Assembly: GCF_003991975.1 (NCBI RefSeq)
Contig: NZ_CP029822.1
Coordinates: 2,753,648-2,817,647, forward strand
Reading direction: 5' to 3'
Length of the DNA stretch: 64,000 nt
Source of the DNA: Entomomonas moraniae
GTDB taxonomy: Bacteria; Pseudomonadota; Gammaproteobacteria; Pseudomonadales; Pseudomonadaceae
This document shows positions 26,973 to 34,933 of the stretch, in pieces. Below the pieces are notes generated by a model. The model saw nothing but the letters and a program-made list of their open reading frames with translations, was not told the DNA's origin and searched no databases. The translations under genes were made by a program, and so were the position numbers. Each line of letters opens with the position of its first letter. The first letter of the stretch is position 1.

Positions 26973-28012
26973 GATAAAAGCGTATTGGTTAGGTATTTAT
27001 CAAAAAAGGCTGCGCTAGTATTAAAATAACGTTTAGCTTCTGGTGAGTCAGGTATCATCAAATATTGAGCATGAGAAAGCCCTTCTAATACTATTAAGTC
27101 TGCAATACTTCCTGCATCGCGTAGCTTTAAATGCATTCTAATGGTATTGCTTAAGAAGAGATCTCGTGTTCCTGTTACGAGTAATGTGGGAGGAAAGCCT
27201 GCTACATTACCATAAATGGGAGAAAGTAATGGCTCTTTCAGGTCATGGCCATTAGCGTAAAGTTTGGCTGCATCTCCTAACCAGCCGTCATAGCTCACCA
27301 AGACATTATCAATGCCTTCATGGGTAAAATAAGAGTCACCTGTTTTAGTTAAATCTGTCCAAGGTGTTCCGACTACAATAGCCGCGGGCATGGGTAGATT
27401 ATTTTCTTTAATTTTAAGCATCAGCGCTAACGTCATGCCACCCCCAGTGGAGGTACCAAACACACCAATATTTTTTGCTGGGTAGGTTTTTAATAATGCT
27501 TGATAGGCTGCCAATGCATCATCTATTGCCGCAGGAAAAGGGTGATCGGGTGGCATACGGTAATCGATAGAGAAAACTTTAATTTTTCCATAGCCTGCCA
27601 TCATGATGGCTTCATCCGTCCCTGCTTCTCCGGGGTTTAAGACATAACCCCCACCGTGTAGGTGAAGTAAAACGCGGTGCGCATTGTTAGCTGCTATTTG
27701 CTGCGGTGTAATGATAAAACTGGGTACACCTGCAAGTTTTGTTGATTCAACGCTGACATGCATTTGCTCACGTAAGGCCGGCAGTTTTTTAATCGTGTCA
27801 TGCGCGAGTTGATTAACCCATTGTTTCCATGCTTGTGGTGTTTTAGGGTGCTCATTCCAATCAGGAAATGGTTGCTCTGACACCAAAGGTTGTATTTCTT
27901 GGCTGACCGTTGCAGGTGTTGGAAAGTGTTGTATGTTAATAAGCTGTGCTTGGGCACTTACCAAGTTGCTGGCGCAGGCAAGTAAGAGTAAATATATTGG
28001 TTTAAGCTTCAT
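26966..28012 (-). CDS. Alpha/beta hydrolase, hormone-sensitive lipase type, secreted
   Basis: A 348-residue esterase with a signal peptide (about 1-20, LACASNLVSA). The oxyanion-hole motif HGGG is at 119-122, the nucleophile Ser188 lies in GTSTGGG, and the acid is in VTGTRDLFLSN with His in LEGLSHAQY. This is the HSL (family IV) carboxylesterase pattern. Export suggests action on small esters in the periplasm; the substrate is unknown. It is the last gene of a leftward group with a cyclophilin-like protein, another hydrolase and an MFS exporter, spaced 11 bases from the former. Confidence 0.85.
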   Translation of the reverse strand: MKLKPIYLLLLACASNLVSAQAQLINIQHFPTPATVSQEIQPLVSEQPFPDWNEHPKTPQAWKQWVNQLAHDTIKKLPALREQMHVSVESTKLAGVPSFIITPQQIAANNAHRVLLHLHGGGYVLNPGEAGTDEAIMMAGYGKIKVFSIDYRMPPDHPFPAAIDDALAAYQALLKTYPAKNIGVFGTSTGGGMTLALMLKIKENNLPMPAAIVVGTPWTDLTKTGDSYFTHEGIDNVLVSYDGWLGDAAKLYANGHDLKEPLLSPIYGNVAGFPPTLLVTGTRDLFLSNTIRMHLKLRDAGSIADLIVLEGLSHAQYLMIPDSPEAKRYFNTSAAFFDKYLTNTLLSK

Positions 28013-28023
28013 CCTGTGCTCCT

Positions 28024-28467
28024 TTAATCCATCCGCTCTAAGGTTACGGTAATATTTTGTTTAAGTGCAGCTAATTGCTCTTTACCTGATACGATGGTAC
28101 CTAGTGCATAGACGCCATTTGCTTGGCCATAACCTTTATATAATAAGGCTAAATTACCCCAAGACGCATAGTAGGTGAAATCACTCTGAGTGGTTTTAGC
28201 CAGTGGTGTTTCTTGCAGTATTAGCTTGTTAGGTAAATAAGCAATTTTTTCAGTACGGGCAAAGTCAGATAACGCCAATGAAAGAGGAAGCTGATTAAGT
28301 AATTGTCGACTGGCGGAGTTATCAAACAGCGCAATAATAATGGGCTGCTGATTAATGTTCATTTTAATATGGGCTAGCGTTTTTGTTGATGGCGTATTGG
28401 CGTAACTATGCAAACAAAATACCATGAGTAGGCTGGAGAGCAGTATTTTATGACGTAACTTAATCAT
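28024..28467 (-). CDS. Cyclophilin-like fold protein, secreted
   Basis: About 147 residues with a signal peptide (to about residue 24, MVFCLHSYA). The mature part resembles the bacterial cyclophilin-like fold family: IKMNINQQPIIIALFDNSA, LPLSLALSDF, ASWGNLALLYKGYG and ALGTIVSGKEQL. These proteins share the fold but lack proven prolyl isomerase activity. ATG 28467 with GAGG five bases upstream is preferred; the longer reading would begin with TTG at 28482. It lies between two exported hydrolase genes, 24 bases after the larger. Confidence 0.78.
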   Translation of the reverse strand: MIKLRHKILLSSLLMVFCLHSYANTPSTKTLAHIKMNINQQPIIIALFDNSASRQLLNQLPLSLALSDFARTEKIAYLPNKLILQETPLAKTTQSDFTYYASWGNLALLYKGYGQANGVYALGTIVSGKEQLAALKQNITVTLERMD

Positions 28468-28491
28468 AGCGTCCTCTTTCAATATGGCTGA

Positions 28492-29547
28492 CTATTGCTG
28501 TAAGTTTTGTTTAAAGAAGTGGGTTAATTTGTCAAAGGGAATTAAGTTGACTCGATCGTATAGATCAACGTGGCCAGCCCCTTTTACATAATAAAGTTCT
28601 TTAGGTTCTGCGGCGCGTTTATAAGCATCTTCACTAAACTCTTTTGAGTGCGCTTGGTCTCCTGTAATAAATAGCAGTGGGCGAGGAGAGATAGTTTCTA
28701 TGTCATTGAATGGATAGAAATTCATGAATTTAACGTTACTGGTTAAAGTTGGATGAGTGGTCAGCTCAGGCGATTGGCCTTTCGGTGTAAACTCACCCCG
28801 TGGTGTACGGTAAAAATCAAAAAATTCACGCTCAATTGGGCTAGAGTTTTCATTGATTTCATGCACAGTACCGCTGGTGTAAAGTGTTTTGCCCCCAGTA
28901 AACTCAACATAGCGTTGCTCAGCAGCTTGGGTAATGATTTGTTTTCTTTGTTCTAGGGTTAAAGAGTGATTAAGTGCATCGCGATTGGCTGCCCCCATGT
29001 CATACATGCTGACGGTAGCAATGGCTTTTAGGCGAGGATCAATTTTGGCGGCACTGATGGCAAAACTACCACTACCACAAATACCAATCACACCAATACG
29101 TTCTTTATTAATAAAGGGGCGTGTACCTAAAAAGTCTACCGCTGCGCTAAAGTCTTCTGCATAAATATCAGGAGAAACAGCATTGCGTGATGTTCCCTCA
29201 CTTTCACCCCAAAATGAAAGGTCAATGGCTAAAGTAACAAAGCCTTGCTCGGCCATTTTAGTGGCGTAGAGATTAGCACTTTGCTCTTTAACAGCCCCCA
29301 TTGGGTGGCCAATAATAATAGCAGGGTATTTTTCTCCTTCTTTCATCGCTTTTGGCATAAATAAATTACCGGTTACCTTCATGTTGTATTGGTTTTTAAA
29401 GATAACAGTTTGTTTTGTAACACGTTCACTTTGATAAAAGTTATCAGCTCCGTTTGACATGTCTTGCCCCCTTGCAGTAAATGATAAAATAATTCCCATG
29501 ATGACCATCCATATGGTGATGAGGGATAAATTAAGGTGTTTTTTCAT
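28492..29547 (-). CDS. Alpha/beta hydrolase, dienelactone hydrolase/YcjY type, secreted
   Basis: A 351-residue hydrolase with an N-terminal hydrophobic signal (about 8-24). The block YPAIIIGHPMGAVKEQSA, the nucleophile elbow GICGSG with Cys157 in the Ser position, an acid in FITGDQAHS and His in GAGHVDLYDR give a Cys-Asp-His triad. A Cys nucleophile is seen in dienelactone hydrolases and in this YcjY-like group, so it is not a mutation. The substrate is unknown. It is grouped with the NepI-like exporter (38 bases upstream) and two further exported proteins. Confidence 0.82.
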   Translation of the reverse strand: MKKHLNLSLITIWMVIMGIILSFTARGQDMSNGADNFYQSERVTKQTVIFKNQYNMKVTGNLFMPKAMKEGEKYPAIIIGHPMGAVKEQSANLYATKMAEQGFVTLAIDLSFWGESEGTSRNAVSPDIYAEDFSAAVDFLGTRPFINKERIGVIGICGSGSFAISAAKIDPRLKAIATVSMYDMGAANRDALNHSLTLEQRKQIITQAAEQRYVEFTGGKTLYTSGTVHEINENSSPIEREFFDFYRTPRGEFTPKGQSPELTTHPTLTSNVKFMNFYPFNDIETISPRPLLFITGDQAHSKEFSEDAYKRAAEPKELYYVKGAGHVDLYDRVNLIPFDKLTHFFKQNLQQ

Positions 29548-29585
29548 GGATAAGCTCCTTGATTAGTCTCGTAAGATGGTGAGTT

Positions 29586-30794
29586 TTAGAAGGGTTTCCC
29601 CGTGATTGTGTTATACAGTGAAAAGCTTAACTTCATCACCAAAATAGCCAATAGCATAATGCTAGCGGCACTGATAAAGAGACCCCCACTACCAAAGTGA
29701 TCAAATACCAAGCCGCCCATCGCTGCGGCTAAACCAATAGAAAACTGAATAGCCGCAACGCTAAGCCCACCCATTAGTTCAGCCTTATCGGCCAACGTGC
29801 GAGTAATCCATGTTGACCAGCCCACAGGAATAAAGCCAAATAGAAGCCCCCAAAACACAACCATTACTGTGTTACTTGTTATGTGATGTGGCGTGAAAAA
29901 TAAACTCAGGGCAATGATAGCTAAGAGTAAATGTACTGTAATCATGGTAGGTTTGAAGTAGCGCCCTAAAAAGAGCCCCGCGATGAAAGTTCCTACACAG
30001 TTTGCAATACCGAAAATCAGTAGCATCAAGGTAAGTTTGGTTGAGGTCAGCTGTAAATTAAATTGTAAAAAAGGTCTTAGATAACTAAAGAAAACATGAT
30101 AACCACCATAGCTTAGAATGGTGCCGATAATACCTACCAATACCCATGATTGTTTTAACAAATCAAACATGGTACGAAAACTATTGCCTGCTTGTGCGGG
30201 TAGTGACGGCAGTGATACCAATTGCCAGATAAGCGCGGCTAACCCCATCGTAGCAGAAAGGATAAAAACATTGCGCCAACCGATTAAATCACCTAAATAA
30301 CTTGAAAGGGGAAGAGCAATGATGGTAGCGACGGACACCCCTGCATAAACAATACTCAGTGCGCGGGGTACATCTTTTGGTGGTGCAAGTTGTAAAGTAA
30401 CTGCTGATGCCATTGACCAAAAACCACCCACACAAATGCCTAGTAACCCTCTGCCTATAAGCATCACCCCATAATTAGGTGCAAATGCTACCATCAGATT
30501 TGAGGCAATAACCATTGCAGAGAAACATAATAAAATAAGCTTGCGGTTAATTGTTTTTGTGAGGGGGGAAAGTAATAAACTGGTTATTACAGCAAATACA
30601 CCCACCATGGTAATGCTCTGACCTGCCACCCCCTCACTAATGTTTAAGTCGTGAGCGATTGGGGTTAATAAACTGATAGGCGTGAACTCTGCGGCAATTA
30701 AACTGGTGACCCCCATAAATAAAGAAAAAATAGCTGACCAATAGGCTTGTTTAGGTATTGAAGGATTTAAAGTGATTTTTATTGCTTTAGCCAT
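29586..30794 (-). CDS. MFS exporter, NepI-like
   Basis: Twelve-helix transporter of 402 residues. It resembles E. coli NepI, a purine ribonucleoside exporter, by eye: the long block around LLTPIAHDLNISEGVAGQS, a GRGLLGICVGGFWSMASA motif, IGWRNVFILSATMG and FIPVGWSTWITRTLADKAE are closely matched. NepI relatives also include sugar and drug exporters, so the substrate is not certain. It is divergent from a LysR-type regulator across 126 bases and leads the hydrolase group, which suggests the LysR protein controls it. Confidence 0.82.
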   Translation of the reverse strand: MAKAIKITLNPSIPKQAYWSAIFSLFMGVTSLIAAEFTPISLLTPIAHDLNISEGVAGQSITMVGVFAVITSLLLSPLTKTINRKLILLCFSAMVIASNLMVAFAPNYGVMLIGRGLLGICVGGFWSMASAVTLQLAPPKDVPRALSIVYAGVSVATIIALPLSSYLGDLIGWRNVFILSATMGLAALIWQLVSLPSLPAQAGNSFRTMFDLLKQSWVLVGIIGTILSYGGYHVFFSYLRPFLQFNLQLTSTKLTLMLLIFGIANCVGTFIAGLFLGRYFKPTMITVHLLLAIIALSLFFTPHHITSNTVMVVFWGLLFGFIPVGWSTWITRTLADKAELMGGLSVAAIQFSIGLAAAMGGLVFDHFGSGGLFISAASIMLLAILVMKLSFSLYNTITGKPF

Positions 30795-30859
30795 GTTTTT
30801 ATAAATACTCGATTAAGATATGCTGTTTTAATTCTAATTACATGGCATATGAATAACAA

Positions 30860-30897
30860 ATACCTATATTTTATGGTATATAATGCTTTTTAAGCAT
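30860..30897. promoter_or_regulatory. Likely LysR operator between nepI-like and lysR genes
   Basis: In the 126-base divergent gap, ATACC and GGTAT form a dyad (30860-30864 with 30875-30879) that contains a T-N11-A pattern (30861 and 30873), the usual LysR box. A second perfect repeat, ATGCTT/AAGCAT with a three-base loop (30883-30897), lies just before the lysR ribosome site. Function as an operator is inferred from position. Confidence 0.5.
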
Positions 30898-30920
30898 GGG
30901 CAAAATTTGTAGAGGATTTT

Positions 30921-31814
30921 ATGGATATCCGAGTGTTAAGGTATTTTCTAGCTGTAGCTAACGAGGGAAGTATTACAGCTGCTGCAAATGCGCTATATTT
31001 AACGCAGCCAACGTTATCAAGACAATTAAAAGAATTAGAGGAAGAGTTAGGTAAAAAGCTGTTTCATCGCAGTAATCAGCGTATTAGTTTAACTGAGGAA
31101 GGTATTTTATTACGTAAACGTGCTGAAGAAATCTTAGAGCTTGTACACAAAACCAAGGCGGAGTTTGTCGATTTAGATGAAACTATTAGTGGTGATATTC
31201 ATATCGCCTGTGGTGAAACAGAGGTAATCAGCTACATTGCGCGTATTGCTAAAGAGATGCGAGCGCAATATCCTAGAATACGTTTTCATTTTTACAGTGG
31301 TAATGCTGAATACGTTACAGAAAAATTAGATAAAGGGCTTATTGATTTTGGCATTGTAATAGAGCCTGTCGATGTGTCGAAGTATTATTATCTTGATATG
31401 CCTAGTCAAGATACATGGGGATTATTAATGCGTAAAGATAGTCCATTAGCCAATCATGAAACTATAAGCGTTAAAGATTTATTACCGTTACCTATTATTT
31501 GTTCAAGGCAGTTAATAACTGAAACTTCATCTAAAAATCATGTGAATAATTGGTTTGGTGATCATGTTGTAAAGCTTAATATTGTTGCCACGTATAACTT
31601 GATTTTTAATGCAGCAGTTCTTGTAAGAGAAGGGGTGGGTTATGCCATTACCCTTGATAAATTGGCCAATACCAGTGAAGAAAGTGAAATATGCTTTAAG
31701 CCATTTTCACCTAGACTTACTTCTGGCCTTAATATTATTTGGAAAAAGGATCAGGTATTTTCTAAGGCGAGCGAGTTATTTTTGAGGAAAGCCAAAGCGC
31801 TTTGCCAATCATAA
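30921..31814 (+). CDS. LysR family transcriptional regulator
   Basis: A 297-residue regulator with an N-terminal winged helix-turn-helix (MDIRVLRYFLAVANEGSITA, then ALYLTQPTLSRQLKELEEEL, residues 1-60) and a periplasmic-binding-like effector domain (about 90-295). The start has AGAGGA upstream. It is divergent from the NepI-like exporter and followed after 32 bases by a YhdH-type reductase, so either may be a target. The effector is unknown. Confidence 0.88.
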   Translation: MDIRVLRYFLAVANEGSITAAANALYLTQPTLSRQLKELEEELGKKLFHRSNQRISLTEEGILLRKRAEEILELVHKTKAEFVDLDETISGDIHIACGETEVISYIARIAKEMRAQYPRIRFHFYSGNAEYVTEKLDKGLIDFGIVIEPVDVSKYYYLDMPSQDTWGLLMRKDSPLANHETISVKDLLPLPIICSRQLITETSSKNHVNNWFGDHVVKLNIVATYNLIFNAAVLVREGVGYAITLDKLANTSEESEICFKPFSPRLTSGLNIIWKKDQVFSKASELFLRKAKALCQS

Positions 31815-31846
31815 GTGTTTGTAATTCATTATAGAGGTAAACAAGT

Positions 31847-32851
31847 ATGTCATTTAATGCTATTTTATTAGAAAAAAATGAAACAAGTGGATTTACAGCT
31901 TCTATTAAAGTCCTGTCAAAAGAGACGTTATTACAACAACAGGGTGATACATTAATAAAAGTTCAATATTCTAGTATTAACTATAAAGATGCCTTAGCGC
32001 TCACTAATAAAGGGCCTGTTGTTCGATCATGGCCTATGGTGCCTGGTATTGATGGTGTTGGGGTAGTAGTTAAGTGTGATAGTGGACGTTATAAAACTGG
32101 CGATCAGGTTATTCTAAATGGTTGGGGTTGTGGTGAAAATCATTGGGGTTGTTTGGGACAATATGCTTATTTACAATCAGGTTGGTTAATTCCACTACCT
32201 GATAAGTTTACTCCTCAACAAGCCATGGCGATGGGTACGGCGGGTTATACGGCAGCGCTCTGTGTGCAACGTATTATTGAGCATGGTGTGAAACCAGAAC
32301 AAGGCAGTGTTTTGGTTACAGGCGCTTCTGGTGGAGTAGGGTCGGTGGCAATTGCGTTGCTTACCAAATTGGGTTATCAAGTAACAGCGGCTACTTCGAA
32401 AACAGGAGAGGTTAATTATTTAAAACAATTAGGTGCGGTTGATTTTATCGATAGCCAAGCTTTTAAAGGAGCCGGAAAGCCATTGCAAAAAGAGTGCTGG
32501 TCTGCTGCTATTGATGTATTAGGTTCTCATGCGTTGGCTAATGTGTGTGCACAAATAAATTATGGTGGCATAGTGGCAGCTTGCGGCTTAGCGCAAGGGT
32601 TGGATTTTCCGACAACCGTCGCTCCTTTTATTTTAAGAGGGGTAACTTTAGCAGGTGTAGATAGTGTAATGGCTTCTTATGATAAGCGTTTAATCGCATG
32701 GAATCTTTTGGCTAAATATATTGATAGTGGCTTACTTAATCAAATTGCTAAAACTATTCCTTTAAGTGAGTGCATGGAGGTTGCTAATCAAATGATAGCA
32801 GGACGAATTAAAGGGCGATTTATTGTGGATGTTAATGTAAGTAGTGAGTAG
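31847..32851 (+). CDS. YhdH/AcuI-type acrylyl-CoA reductase
   Basis: Zinc-independent medium-chain reductase of 334 residues. The N-terminal catalytic domain has YSSINYKDALALT, VPGIDGVGVV and GWGCGENHWGCLGQYA. The Rossmann motif is TGASGGVGSVAIALL near residues 161-175. Members reduce acryloyl-CoA to propionyl-CoA with NADPH and protect from acrylate; other enoyl substrates are possible. It is probably cotranscribed with the preceding lysR gene and ends at a clear terminator. Confidence 0.87.
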   Translation: MSFNAILLEKNETSGFTASIKVLSKETLLQQQGDTLIKVQYSSINYKDALALTNKGPVVRSWPMVPGIDGVGVVVKCDSGRYKTGDQVILNGWGCGENHWGCLGQYAYLQSGWLIPLPDKFTPQQAMAMGTAGYTAALCVQRIIEHGVKPEQGSVLVTGASGGVGSVAIALLTKLGYQVTAATSKTGEVNYLKQLGAVDFIDSQAFKGAGKPLQKECWSAAIDVLGSHALANVCAQINYGGIVAACGLAQGLDFPTTVAPFILRGVTLAGVDSVMASYDKRLIAWNLLAKYIDSGLLNQIAKTIPLSECMEVANQMIAGRIKGRFIVDVNVSSE

Positions 32852-32875
32852 CGATAATTATTTTTTGTTTGTATG

Positions 32876-32920
32876 ACTCCCATGAATGGTTTAAAAATAA
32901 TATCATGGGAGTTTTTTTAT
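32876..32920 (+). terminator. Terminator after the YhdH-type gene
   Basis: A perfect ten-base stem ACTCCCATGA/TCATGGGAGT (32876-32885 with 32903-32912), followed by seven T residues. It sits in the short gap between the reductase and the convergent carbonic anhydrase remnant. Confidence 0.85.
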
Positions 32921-33577
32921 TATAACTCAACGATTTGACGGCCATTAAGTGGTTGTGGTGGTCGGTTATTTTTACTATTTAATAAGGTAGTAAGTTCTTG
33001 TATTTGCTCCTTTGACATTTTTGTGAATTGCTTCATTACTATCCAAATAACGCCCTCTGAGCATGGGGGAGTAGTTAATGATCCGCTGTATCGATAATAA
33101 TGTGTATCTTTTGGAAGTAATGTTTCAAGTTGAAGAGTCTCTTCTATACGATTAACATCATTAATTCCTTTGGGCGATAGATTAATAATTTTATTAATCG
33201 TTGGGTTTGCTTCCCCTACTGTAGCCATGACAGCAACAACGGCTAATTGTCCTTCTTTATTAGTATGTACAAAGTGCATTTCTATAGGATAAGAATTTCC
33301 ATTAAGGAGATTTTCACTGGGTGTGTGAAAGTGAAACTGTTCCATTGTGAAACTTTGCCCGTCAATATTTATTCCATCGCTATTTTTTGTATTTATTTGG
33401 ATCATGAATATCGATAGGGAACTGGTTTTTCCCCGTTTTACACATTGCCCAATCAGGGCGTAGATCTTCCCAGTTTTGCGGTGCTCCTTTGCCATTATAA
33501 GACCAATGTTCTTCTGCAATAGTTGAATTAACTAAAGATATGAATAATACAGATAAGAAATAACCTTTAAATTTCAT
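32920..33577 (-). pseudogene. Broken alpha-carbonic anhydrase gene
   Basis: Two overlapping leftward frames together make an alpha-carbonic anhydrase. The upstream part (33577-33380) has a signal peptide and HWSYNGKGAPQNWEDLRPDW with CKTGKNQFPIDI. The downstream part, in the next frame, has the zinc ligands in FHFHTPSEN and HFVHTN, plus SLTTPPCSEGV. Removing one A from an A6 run (33383-33388) would join the frames. Even then the stretch between PIDI and FHFH is about 28 residues shorter than in normal enzymes, removing core strands. The enzyme would hydrate CO2 in the periplasm if intact. I judge it inactive; assembly error is possible for the frameshift but not the gap. Confidence 0.83.
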
Positions 33578-34005
33578 TTACAATCTCCGATGCGCTAGCG
33601 CTATATATTGCTTTGATATTAAGGTTTACAGGATACGATTTAAAAAAAGTTGTACTATGCAATAAATTATGGTCGCGTTCTTTTATACTTTTTAACTATA
33701 AAAATTCGAAAGAAGTAGGCGATTTGAGAAAATTAAAGACTAAACCAAATGATCAACAGATCAAGCCAGTAAAGATAGTCTGCTATTGAGGGATTACATA
33801 TGTATGAAGTTTGGCTATCTATAAACTAACAAAAATAGTCTCAATATGATTAATGACATTTTGTGTTGGTTTATGTAACTAATAAGATTAATAATAGTAA
33901 AAAATGACAAAAAATGTCAGGCAATGAAATTTTTTTTGGGGGAGAAAAAAAAAGGTTTTTTAATAACATGTTGAAATTAATTGATTTATTGTTTTTTATT
34001 AAAAG
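33578..34005. other. Upstream regulatory region of pilA
   Basis: About 430 bases with no credible gene. It holds the promoter of the carbonic anhydrase remnant at one end. Toward pilA it has TGTCA-type repeats that fit PilR sites, including the perfect dyad TGACA/TGTCA at 33906-33920 and a further TGACA at 33854-33858. The rest is AT-rich sequence in which I see nothing more. Confidence 0.5.
33906..33920 (+). promoter_or_regulatory. Candidate PilR binding site upstream of pilA
   Basis: A perfect inverted repeat, TGACA-N5-TGTCA, centred about 95 bases before the sigma-54 promoter elements. PilR of P. aeruginosa binds TGTC-containing sites at similar distance upstream of pilA. No pilS or pilR gene is in this window. 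Confidence 0.5.
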
Positions 34006-34006
34006 T

Positions 34007-34022
34007 TGGCATGCTATGTGCT
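34007..34022 (+). promoter_or_regulatory. Sigma-54 promoter of pilA
   Basis: TTGGCATGCTATGTGCT fits the -24/-12 consensus: GG at 34008-34009 and GC at 34020-34021 are exactly 12 bases apart. Transcription would start near 34033, leaving a leader of about 65 bases. Pilin genes of this lineage are classically RpoN-dependent with PilSR. Confidence 0.85.
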
Positions 34023-34099
34023 TACTATATAATTAGTCAGAAGGCAGATACAGGCAGTAAATGTCTTTGATTAAATCAAAAGTATATTGGAGAAATCAC

Positions 34100-34588
34100 A
34101 TGAAAGCAATGCAAAAAGGTTTTACATTAATCGAATTAATGATCGTAATCGCAATTATCGGTATTTTAGCAGCGATTGCTATCCCAGCTTACCAAGATTA
34201 TATCGGTCGTTCTCAAATGGCTGAAGCATTAAGCTTAGCTTCTGGTCAAAAAGGTGCAGTGGCTGAGTACTATAGTTCTAATACTGCTTGTCCAGATAAT
34301 GCAAAAACAAACTATGAAAATGGTGGTATTGCTAAAAAATCACAAATTTCTGGTAAATATGTTCAAGAAGTAACTGTGGGTAGCGGTGGTAGTACTATTA
34401 TAATTTCTGGAACGACTAGTGCAACATCAACATGTGATATTAAAGCAAAAATGAGATCCGCTAATGTTGCGCAAGGTATTATGGGCAAAACTTTAACATT
34501 AGGTATGGTTCCTACTTCAGGTGCTTTCCAATGGGGTTGTACAAGTGATGCTGATAACAAATTCTTACCAGCTACTTGCCAAAAATAA
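34100..34588 (+). CDS. pilA: Major type IV pilin PilA
   Basis: Main pilus subunit of about 162 residues. The leader MKAMQKG is followed by [20 protein letters not shown], with mature Phe1 and Glu5 intact for PilD. The start at 34100 has GGAGA six bases upstream; an ATG 13 codons earlier would give an overlong leader. Cysteines in [15 protein letters not shown] near the end form the expected C-terminal disulfide loop, and two more cysteines lie in the middle. A sigma-54 promoter precedes it and a terminator follows. The minor-pilin operon is about 27 kb away. The codon composition is less AT-biased than its flanks, as for a highly expressed gene. Confidence 0.93.
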   Translation: MKAMQKGFTLIELMIVIAIIGILAAIAIPAYQDYIGRSQMAEALSLASGQKGAVAEYYSSNTACPDNAKTNYENGGIAKKSQISGKYVQEVTVGSGGSTIIISGTTSATSTCDIKAKMRSANVAQGIMGKTLTLGMVPTSGAFQWGCTSDADNKFLPATCQK

Positions 34589-34601
34589 TTAGTTTGGTGT
34601 T

Positions 34602-34630
34602 AAAAAACCCTGCTTAGCAGGGTTTTTTTT
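34602..34630 (+). terminator. Terminator after pilA
   Basis: AAAAAACCCTGC pairs with GCAGGGTTTTTT around a short TTA loop, ending in eight T residues. It lies 13 bases after the pilA stop codon. Confidence 0.9.
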
Positions 34631-34933
34631 GGTTTGGAATAACTTGTTGGTTATTAACTAATATATAGTTAGCAAGTGAGCTGTAAATCATTTAGTTTAT
34701 TTAACTCGATATATCATATCTTATATAACGTTTTCTTAATTGTCGTTTCATATCTACCGCAATATAATTCGTTCTTCTATAACTAATTAAAAAGATCTAG
34801 CCTATGTGGTTTACATAAGATCAGATACTTTATTGGTTTAGTAGATTTTTGTTAGATATATTTTATATCTACTTTAGGCGTTATAAATAGTGGTTTGTAT
34901 TATATACGCCCCACCATTAAATTGAATATCAAA
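34631..34933. other. AT-rich gap between pilA and serA
   Basis: Three hundred bases between convergent genes with no open frame or repeat I can support. It lacks a clear terminator for serA. Confidence 0.4.

Noticed and set aside
28492-29547. Cys in place of Ser in the hydrolase nucleophile elbow as an inactivating change
   Set aside because: The related dienelactone hydrolase and YcjY-type families use Cys at this position.
32920-33577. Programmed ribosomal frameshift in the carbonic anhydrase
   Set aside because: The A6 run could allow slippage, but joining the frames still leaves core strands missing, so decay is the simpler reading.
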